Positions 6,217 through 10,780 of a DNA stretch of 10,780 nucleotides are shown piece after piece. This DNA comes from JBKPDV01 sp046728075 (GTDB lineage Bacteria > Acidobacteriota > Thermoanaerobaculia > UBA5066 > Gp7-AA6), in NCBI GenBank assembly GCA_046728075.1, contig JBKPDV010000174.1, forward strand, positions 1-10,780, read 5' to 3'. Below the pieces are notes generated by a model. It was not told the DNA's origin. It saw only the letters and a program-made list of their open reading frames with translations, and did no database searches. The translations under genes were made by a program, and so were the position numbers. Positions within the stretch are counted from its first letter, which is position 1, and every line of letters starts with the position of its first letter.

Positions 6217-7233
6217 ATGAGCGCAAACCCCATTCCCCGACCGACCCGTCCCGAGGAGTACCCTCCGGCGGGCGGGGAGCACTACTGGACGAAGGCCTCG
6301 CGGGACTTGCGGGCGCGCCTGGCGCGCGAGATCCCTCACGAGGTCTTGAAGGAGCTCCACCGCAAGAGCCCCGCCCGGCATCTGGCGATCGCGGCGCGCC
6401 AGTTTCTGATTCTGGGTCTGGCGAGCGCGGTCTCCTGGCGCTTTCGGGAGCCTGTGATCTGGATCCCCTCGGCGCTCGTGGCGGGCTGGACGATCTTCAA
6501 TTTCACGATTCTGTTGCACGAGGTGATTCACCGGGCCGTCTTCGACGGCCCCCACCCCCGAGCGGAGAGGTTTCTCGGGATCCTGTATGCCGTTCCGTCC
6601 GGCATCTCCGCCCTCCAGTTCACCCGCTGGCACCTGACCCATCACGCGGAGCTGGGCGACGAGGTGGCCGACCCCAAGCGCCACTACCTCTCTCCCAAGA
6701 TCAACAAGCCCTGGTACAAGCTGCTCTACTTCACTCCCGCCCTCTTTCCGATCTACTTCCGCGCGGCGCGCCGCGAGACGGCAAGTTATCCCGAGACCCT
6801 GCGCAATCGCATCGCCTGGGAGAGACGGGGAACGATCCTGTTTCACGTGGCGGTTATGGCGGCCCTGTATCTCGCGGGAGGTTTCGGGGTCCTCGCCCGG
6901 GTTTATCTGGTTCCGACCTTTCTCGTCTTTCCGATCGCGTTCGCGTTGAACCGGCTCGGACAGCATTACGCCATAGGGCCCGAGGATCCGGCCAAGTGGG
7001 GGACATTGCTGAAGCCTTCGCGCTGGTGGGACTTCTGGTACCTCTACTCCGCGTACCACCTCGAGCATCACTACTTCACCGCGGTTCCGTTCTACAACCT
7101 GCGCCGGCTGCACTTTGCTCTGCGCCCCTTCTTCGACTCGATCGGCTGGAATCCGACAACCTACGGCCGGCTCTTCCGCGCCTGGATCTTCGACAACAAG
7201 GCGCCGCACACGGACTGGCATCTCGCGGGTTGA
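6217..7233 (+). CDS. Membrane fatty-acid-desaturase-like di-iron oxygenase
   Basis: This is a 338-residue integral membrane protein of the FA_desaturase superfamily, which inserts double bonds or hydroxyl groups into lipids or carotenoids with O2 and a di-iron centre. The three histidine boxes are intact: HEVIH at 101-105, HLTHH at 139-143 and HLEHH at 281-285, with an additional NRLGQH at 245-250. Hydrophobic segments lie at about 57-73, 81-99, 205-222 and 227-245, in the usual two-plus-two layout. The substrate cannot be read from the sequence: acyl lipid and carotenoid-type activities are both possible. ATG at 6217 is the first in frame; upstream GTAGCTGAA is a poor Shine-Dalgarno. The gene follows a terminator by about 106 bases, so it needs its own promoter, which I cannot place. 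Its stop TGA is the first triplet of a heptamer repeat array. No electron-transfer partner is adjacent. Confidence 0.88.
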   Translation: MSANPIPRPTRPEEYPPAGGEHYWTKASRDLRARLAREIPHEVLKELHRKSPARHLAIAARQFLILGLASAVSWRFREPVIWIPSALVAGWTIFNFTILLHEVIHRAVFDGPHPRAERFLGILYAVPSGISALQFTRWHLTHHAELGDEVADPKRHYLSPKINKPWYKLLYFTPALFPIYFRAARRETASYPETLRNRIAWERRGTILFHVAVMAALYLAGGFGVLARVYLVPTFLVFPIAFALNRLGQHYAIGPEDPAKWGTLLKPSRWWDFWYLYSAYHLEHHYFTAVPFYNLRRLHFALRPFFDSIGWNPTTYGRLFRAWIFDNKAPHTDWHLAG

Positions 7234-7258
7234 CTGAGGACTGCGGACTGAGGACTGA
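7231..7258 (+). repeat. Heptamer tandem array starting at the desaturase stop codon
   Basis: Four units of seven bases: TGACTGA (7231-7237, whose first TGA is the stop codon), GGACTGC (7238-7244), and GGACTGA at 7245-7251 and 7252-7258. It is followed by GTGGCAAC (7260-7267), the same 8 bases that follow the aminopeptidase array in the same orientation relative to the stop. It forms the left arm of an inverted repeat with the array before msrP. Confidence 0.9.
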
Positions 7259-7339
7259 AGTGGCAACCGCCACAGAAAAACAGTCCCATCCGGACGAAAG
7301 CCCCTCGAGTCCTCAGTCCTCGGTCCTCGGTCCTCAGTC
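7232..7339. repeat. Inverted repeat of heptamer arrays between desaturase and msrP
   Basis: Bases 7232-7256 are nearly complementary to 7315-7339: 22 of 25 positions pair as Watson-Crick, and two of the other three can form G-U pairs in RNA. The 58-base interior (7257-7314) contains a second small hairpin, GTGGC AACC GCCAC (7260-7273), followed by an A5 run. The structure occupies essentially the whole spacer and reaches within 10 bases of the msrP ATG. It could fold in the desaturase 3' leader and the msrP 5' leader. Confidence 0.8.
7308..7339 (-). repeat. Heptamer tandem array just upstream of msrP
   Basis: On the plus strand AGTCCTC occurs at 7308-7314 and 7315-7321, GGTCCTC at 7322-7328 and 7329-7335, and a partial unit AGTC at 7336-7339. 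These are the reverse complement of the units behind the desaturase stop. It is the only array in the window that lies before a start codon rather than at a stop codon; it appears to be the mirror-image arm of the desaturase array. Confidence 0.85.
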
Positions 7340-7348
7340 GAAGACGCC

Positions 7349-8317
7349 ATGTTGATTCGCCGCCGCCGCGGTTGGGAAATCCCGGACCGCGACGCGACCC
7401 CCGAGAGTTTTTTTCTCGACCGCCGAGGGTTCCTTGCGGGTCTCGCGGGAATTGCGCTGGCGCCTGCAATCGCGATGCAACCGCAATCGCCCGGCGCGTT
7501 CCCGCCGGACATCGCGCGCCTTTATCCGGCCCGACGCAATCGGAAATTCCGGCTGGATCGTCCCGTCACCCCCGAAGAGGTCGTCACGACTTACAACAAC
7601 TATTACGAGTTCGGGGATGACAAGAGATCTCCCGCGGCAGGGGCGCAACGCCTCACGACGCGACCCTGGACGGTCGAGATCGCGGGCCTCGTCGAGAAAC
7701 CCTTCGAGATCGATCGGGACGACCTCGTCCGCAAGATGCCCGTCGAGGAGAGGCTCTACCGCCACCGCTGCGTGGAAGGCTGGTCGATCGCGGTGCCGTG
7801 GACGGGTTTTCCTCTGAAGGCCCTGGTGGACCTGGCCCGGCCCCTCTCCTCGGCGAGGTATCTGCGCACCGTCTCGTTCAAGCGCCCCTCGGAGGCACCC
7901 GCCCAGCTCGAGCCCTGGTATCCCTTCCCCTACTTCGAGGCCTTCCGCCTGGACGAGGCGAGGAACGACGTCGCTTTCGTCACGATCGGCATGTACGGAC
8001 GAGAGCTTTCCAAGCAGAACGGGCAGCCCCTCTCCATCCGGATGCCCTGGAAGTACGGCTTCAAGAGCCCGAAGGGGATCGTCCGTCTCGAGTTCACCGC
8101 CGAGCAGCCGCCGACTTTCTGGGGGAGCCTTTCTCCGAATGAGTACGGCTTTCTTTCCAACGTAAACCCCGCCGTCGGGCATCCGCGATGGTCTCAAGAG
8201 ACCGAGAAGTTCTTCGGCCCGGGCGGCGTCGAGCAGAGGCCGACGTTGCCCTACAACGGATACGCGGAGTGGGTCGCGGAGATGTACGACGAGGCGAGCC
8301 GGAAGAGAATTTCGTGA
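7349..8317 (+). CDS. msrP: Protein-methionine-sulfoxide reductase catalytic subunit MsrP (YedY)
   Basis: MsrP is a Tat-exported molybdopterin enzyme that reduces methionine sulfoxide in envelope proteins. The 322-residue product has a twin-arginine signal (FLDRRGFLAG, Arg25-Arg26) and follows E. coli MsrP closely: YNNYYEFGDDK at 82-92, the motif RCVEGWSIAVPWTGFPL at 140-156 with Cys141 as expected Mo ligand, WKYGFKSPKGIV at 234-245, and NEYGFLSNVNPAVGHPRWSQ at 264-283. ATG at 7349 gives an N-terminus of the right length; the leader GAAGACGCC is a weak ribosome site next to the heptamer array. In Proteobacteria msrP is usually paired with msrQ, a haem membrane subunit. No msrQ is present on either side, so electrons must come from elsewhere. 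A T7 run (7408-7414) lies just before the RR codons. The convergent downstream gene encodes a secreted thioredoxin-fold protein. Confidence 0.96.
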   Translation: MLIRRRRGWEIPDRDATPESFFLDRRGFLAGLAGIALAPAIAMQPQSPGAFPPDIARLYPARRNRKFRLDRPVTPEEVVTTYNNYYEFGDDKRSPAAGAQRLTTRPWTVEIAGLVEKPFEIDRDDLVRKMPVEERLYRHRCVEGWSIAVPWTGFPLKALVDLARPLSSARYLRTVSFKRPSEAPAQLEPWYPFPYFEAFRLDEARNDVAFVTIGMYGRELSKQNGQPLSIRMPWKYGFKSPKGIVRLEFTAEQPPTFWGSLSPNEYGFLSNVNPAVGHPRWSQETEKFFGPGGVEQRPTLPYNGYAEWVAEMYDEASRKRIS

Positions 8318-8349
8318 GCAGCTGACAGCTTTCAGCTCACAGCTTTCAG
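8315..8349 (+). repeat. Heptamer tandem array starting at the msrP stop codon
   Basis: Five units: TGAGCAG (8315-8321, whose TGA is the msrP stop), CTGACAG (8322-8328), CTTTCAG (8329-8335), CTCACAG (8336-8342) and CTTTCAG (8343-8349). Every unit ends in CAG. The 3' part is the left arm of a hairpin with the facing array of the thioredoxin-like gene. Confidence 0.88.
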
Positions 8350-8384
8350 CCAATACGATTCGCTCGCTGCCCGGCTGAAAGCTG
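8340..8384. repeat. Hairpin between convergent msrP and thioredoxin-like genes
   Basis: CAGCTTTCAGCC (8340-8351) is perfectly complementary to GGCTGAAAGCTG (8373-8384), a 12-bp stem around a 21-base loop. No T run follows on either side, so it is not a classical intrinsic terminator, but its position between two convergent stops suits a bidirectional 3'-end structure. Both arms are built from heptamer units. Confidence 0.75.
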
Positions 8385-8405
8385 ACACGTGGCAGCTGAC
8401 AGCTA
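8371..8405 (-). repeat. Heptamer tandem array starting at the thioredoxin-like stop codon
   Basis: Read on the minus strand: TAGCTGT (8399-8405, whose TAG is the stop codon), CAGCTGC (8392-8398), CACGTGT (8385-8391), CAGCTTT (8378-8384) and CAGCCGG (8371-8377). The period of seven is exact although the units have diverged. The plus strand carries CACGTGGCA at 8386-8394, a 9-base word also found on the minus strand beside the aminopeptidase array (1333-1341). Confidence 0.8.
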
Positions 8406-8930
8406 TTGTCCCTTCGCTTTCCGAAGAATCTCTTCGAGCCTGGAGATGTCTCCTCGCTCCTTCGCCGTCTCTCCCGACTGGTCGTAGACGACGGCGCCGC
8501 TGCGGTCCAGAAACGCGAGGGTGGGGATGTAGCCCTTGAAGAAACGGGACACCAGCGGCTTCTGGTCGGCCGTCGGCCTGTCCAGGTCGACCACGAGGAA
8601 TCGGGCGTTCTCTTTTTCCTTCGCGTAGAACGCGACGAAGCGCTCGGCCTCCCGACTCGTATTCCAGCAGTGCGAGGTCCCGAAGAAAATCACGGTCGGC
8701 CGGTCGGAAGCGATCTTCCCTTCCTTGAGATTCTCGCCGCGAATCGGGAAGTTCGGGGAGGAATCGTCGGTGAACGAAAGACCGGGCGCGAGCGTCAGAC
8801 CCGACGCGCCGCCAGGCCCCGCCGGGGCCACGGCGAGGGTCCCCGGTCCCTTTTCGGCGGCCCACAGGACTCCCGCGACCAGCGCGGCGGCGACAACGAC
8901 GACAGGCAGAGACACAAATCTGTTCTTCAT
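8403..8930 (-). CDS. Secreted thioredoxin-fold protein with CxxT active site
   Basis: The product has 175 residues. Residues 1-25 form a signal peptide or membrane anchor (MKNR, then a hydrophobic run to LWAAE). A Pro/Gly/Ala-rich linker extends to about 60, and a thioredoxin-like fold covers about 70-172. The fold shows PTVIFFGTSHC (78-88), a strand FLVVDLD (111-117), and the cis-proline loop YIPTLAFLD (Pro136) followed by SGAVVYDQSG. Where thioredoxins have CxxC this protein has Cys88-Trp-Asn-Thr91, and there is no other cysteine in it. It cannot form the usual intramolecular disulfide and may act as a monothiol reductase, isomerase or binding protein. The start at 8930 is fixed by an in-frame TAG at 8943-8945; no good Shine-Dalgarno is near. 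It is convergent with msrP, so a shared role in envelope redox repair is possible but unproven. Confidence 0.85.
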   Translation of the reverse strand: MKNRFVSLPVVVVAAALVAGVLWAAEKGPGTLAVAPAGPGGASGLTLAPGLSFTDDSSPNFPIRGENLKEGKIASDRPTVIFFGTSHCWNTSREAERFVAFYAKEKENARFLVVDLDRPTADQKPLVSRFFKGYIPTLAFLDRSGAVVYDQSGETAKERGDISRLEEILRKAKGQ

Positions 8931-9114
8931 GACGTTGAGATGCTATGACGACCTCCGAGGTTTCGATAGTCGCTACGCGACCGGCCGCTAAGAGTAAAGC
9001 CGAGCGCTCCGTTAGTTGAGCCATGCATTGGCACTTGCTCGCGGCTCGCGCAGTGTCCCGAAGTAACCCGAGGGAGGAGGCGCGCGCCGCGGGAGCGGAG
9101 CGCGGAGCGACGGT
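8931..9114. other. 184-base spacer between two minus-strand genes, no gene recognised
   Basis: The spacer holds several short structures: GTCGC-TAC-GCGAC (8969-8981), an imperfect dyad around ATGCAT (9020-9032), a direct heptamer duplication GCTCGCG (9037-9043 and 9044-9050) and a GAGCG-rich end (9091-9110) next to the glycosyltransferase stop. I looked for a tRNA and a T-run terminator and found neither. The promoter of the thioredoxin-like gene may lie here, but no convincing -10/-35 pair is visible. Confidence 0.4.
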
Positions 9115-10780
9115 TTATGCGGCAGCCGTCAGCTTTGCCAGCACCCGGTCCAGGATGACGCCGAACCGCTCTGCCGCGTCATAGTTCTCGAACGTGCGGG
9201 AAAGAGAAAGGGCCGCTTCCCCGTAGGCGGGGTCCTCCAGCATCTTCAGAACCAGCCGGCGAAGGGAGGCAGCCGACACCTTGGTCGTTTCGAGCGCCTC
9301 GCCCGCTCCGGCCGCCACGACCGAGCGCATGTTCAGAATCTGATTCATGTTTCCGGGGATTCCCAGAATCGGAACCGCCGCGGACAGCGCCTGCTGGGTG
9401 GCGGGCCCCCCTCCATTGCAGATCGCCAGCCTCGCCCGCGCGAGAATTCGGTCGCCGGGCAGGAAGTCCGCGATCAGGGTGTTCGCCGGAACGGAATCGA
9501 TTCGAATGCGGCCGGCGGTCGCCGCGACGACGTTCACCGGCAGGTCTCCGAGCGCGGCGAGAATCTCCGGAAGGAGCTCCGCTCTCCCGGTGCTGCCGAG
9601 GCTGACGAAGAGGAGCGGCCGGTCCGCCGGCAGATCGTTCCATCCGGGCGGCAGAGCGACGGGCGCGGACCAGAGGATCGGACCGAGATAGTGATGCCGG
9701 GGAGGCTCGTCGAAAACGGGCGCGAGCTCCGGGACGTCGGCATAAAGCACATGGTCGGCGTCGGTGAAGAGATGCCGAAGGTCGTGGCCGAGCGGAGGCA
9801 GACCGTACTCCTTGCGGACGCGGTTCAAGGCATGGCTGTGATGCGCGAGGGCGATCGAGCGAAGGAGACCGAAGAGAGCCTTCGCGGGGCCCGAACCGAG
9901 GAGACGGCGCAGCGGATTCTCTCCGAGCACGAGCGGCTCGCGGGCGTAGGGACTCCAGCAGGAGTCCGTGATGGCCAGATAGGGAATCCCGAGCCGGCGG
10001 GCGGAGATCGAGAGGGAAATCCGAAAGTCGCCGACAACCGCGTCCGGGTTGATCGATCGCAGGAGCTCGACGTCTTCCTCGACGTATGCCCGCAGCGTCG
10101 ACGCGTCATAGATCGGAGAGCCCTTTTCCAGGCAGCGGCGGAATTGCTCGGGAGAGATCGAAGAGATCGGCCGAACCGGAAAGGGGAGGTCCGGAAAGAG
10201 CGGAGCAAATCGCGGGGCGGTCGCGAAGGTCACGTCGAACCGGTCCGGGTCCAGGGTCCGGGCGAGTGTGGCCGGCCGGGCGACCGTTGAGAGGGTGACC
10301 GCCTCGGCGACGAAGAGGATTCTCTTTCGGTCGGTCCCGCGAACGACCGTGGCGGCGCCGGGAAGCGACGCGCTCTCCGACACGACGTCCAAGGGAAGTC
10401 GCCCGGAGCGGGCGCTGGGAGACGGCGCATGACCGAATCTCATGAGGAAGCCGGGCCGCGCGCCGCCGAGCTCGGGGACGAGACGGCGGAGCTCGTCGCG
10501 CAGCCTCTCGATGTTGCGGCGGCCGAGTGTCGAAAGCTCCCGGGTCCCGTGGTAGAGCATGTTTTCCAGAACGAGCAGAGACGTCAGCGGCTGCGCCGCG
10601 AGCCCTTCCTGGGTCAGAGCCAGCCAGGCGCGCTGACCGGCCCGCCCGATCGCGAGGTCGGTCGGCGCCTCCTCATCGGGGCCCGTCACGAGGCAGAGCC
10701 CGGAAGCGCTCGAGACCTGCCCGGATGTGATCCGGCCCGCACTGGCCGCCAGACCGATCCCCTTCACGACCCACTTGGGA
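9115..10780 (-). CDS. Nitroreductase-like domain fused to a GT-B glycosyltransferase, 5' end beyond window
   Basis: The frame is open from the right edge to TAA at 9115-9117, giving 555 codons in the window (554 residues). Numbering from GTG at 10765-10767, residues 1-127 look like the C-terminal part of a nitroreductase-like FMN protein (ASGLCLVTGP, AGQRAWLALTQEGLAAQP at 43-60, LMRFGHAPSPSARSGRLPL at 108-126). The GTG is probably internal, since the frame continues upstream as PKWV. After a linker of about 20 residues, residues 148-550 form a GT1/MGT-type glycosyltransferase: ILFVAEAVTLSTVARP at 150-165, GDFRISLSISARRLGIPYLAITD at 246-268, LLFVSLGSTG at 385-394, and the C-terminal nucleotide-sugar region ICNGGGPATQQAL at 449-461 with GIPGNMNQILN at 469-479. 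The usual HGG is NGGG here. No stop or frameshift separates the parts, so it looks like a true fusion. The acceptor is unknown; lipid or secondary-metabolite glycosylation is possible. Confidence 0.82.
   Translation of the reverse strand, partial: PKWVVKGIGLAASAGRITSGQVSSASGLCLVTGPDEEAPTDLAIGRAGQRAWLALTQEGLAAQPLTSLLVLENMLYHGTRELSTLGRRNIERLRDELRRLVPELGGARPGFLMRFGHAPSPSARSGRLPLDVVSESASLPGAATVVRGTDRKRILFVAEAVTLSTVARPATLARTLDPDRFDVTFATAPRFAPLFPDLPFPVRPISSISPEQFRRCLEKGSPIYDASTLRAYVEEDVELLRSINPDAVVGDFRISLSISARRLGIPYLAITDSCWSPYAREPLVLGENPLRRLLGSGPAKALFGLLRSIALAHHSHALNRVRKEYGLPPLGHDLRHLFTDADHVLYADVPELAPVFDEPPRHHYLGPILWSAPVALPPGWNDLPADRPLLFVSLGSTGRAELLPEILAALGDLPVNVVAATAGRIRIDSVPANTLIADFLPGDRILARARLAICNGGGPATQQALSAAVPILGIPGNMNQILNMRSVVAAGAGEALETTKVSAASLRRLVLKMLEDPAYGEAALSLSRTFENYDAAERFGVILDRVLAKLTAAA

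Noticed and set aside
6055..7512. Minus-strand open frame of 485 codons over the desaturase gene
   Set aside because: It is the antisense of the desaturase with its three histidine boxes and runs through the heptamer arrays, where it yields repetitive RTEDRG-like peptides.
7334..8353. Minus-strand open frame of 339 codons over msrP
   Set aside because: Antisense to a clear MsrP; no recognisable domain.
1339..8405. CRISPR array as explanation of the tandem repeats
   Set aside because: Units are seven bases with no spacers of 25 to 40 bases, and no cas gene is present.
8332..9024. Minus-strand open frame of 230 codons over the thioredoxin-like gene and spacer
   Set aside because: Only its first residues lie in free DNA; the rest is another frame of the thioredoxin-like gene and no domain is recognisable.
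8931..9114. tRNA or other structured RNA gene in the spacer
   Set aside because: No acceptor stem, TTCGA-type T loop or cloverleaf could be formed by eye.
10765..10767. GTG as the true start of the glycosyltransferase fusion
   Set aside because: The frame is open to the window edge and the residues around it already belong to the nitroreductase-like domain, so the start most likely lies outside.

Overview
The window is GC-rich, densely coding bacterial DNA. A Ser/Thr kinase fused to a PD40/TolB-like propeller, a secreted aminopeptidase P, an MsrP without MsrQ beside it, and GC-rich spacers with short repeats all suggest an uncultured Acidobacteriota-like lineage. This is an inference from gene style; there is no marker gene to prove it. 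I see no tRNA, rRNA, CRISPR array, transposase or prophage gene.

Left part (1-5652, minus strand): four genes are read right to left. They are a MOFRL-type glycerate 2-kinase, a radical SAM protein of unknown function, a secreted Xaa-Pro aminopeptidase, and a membrane Ser/Thr kinase that runs off the left edge. Spacers are 49 to 81 bases, so co-transcription is possible, although the radical SAM gene has its own candidate promoter. The aminopeptidase start appears to lie inside a dispersed palindromic repeat.

Middle part (5653-8317, plus strand): a small secreted cysteine-containing protein reads divergently from the kinase and ends in a strong intrinsic terminator. It is followed by a membrane fatty-acid-desaturase-like di-iron protein and by the Tat-exported molybdopterin protein MsrP.

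Right part (8318-10780, minus strand): a secreted thioredoxin-fold protein with a CxxT in place of CxxC is convergent with msrP. Beyond it lies a large protein, open at the right edge, that joins the end of a nitroreductase-like domain to a GT-B glycosyltransferase. MsrP and the thioredoxin-like protein are both envelope redox proteins and may work together, but adjacency is the only evidence.

The most unusual signal is not a gene. Five of the eight coding regions whose stop lies in the window (aminopeptidase, glycerate kinase, desaturase, msrP, thioredoxin-like) have their stop codon inside a short tandem array of 7-base units. In four of them the array starts exactly at the stop codon. Unit sequences differ from locus to locus, but the period is constant and the units often carry a stop triplet, so stops spread over several reading frames. 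At two loci facing arrays form inverted repeats.
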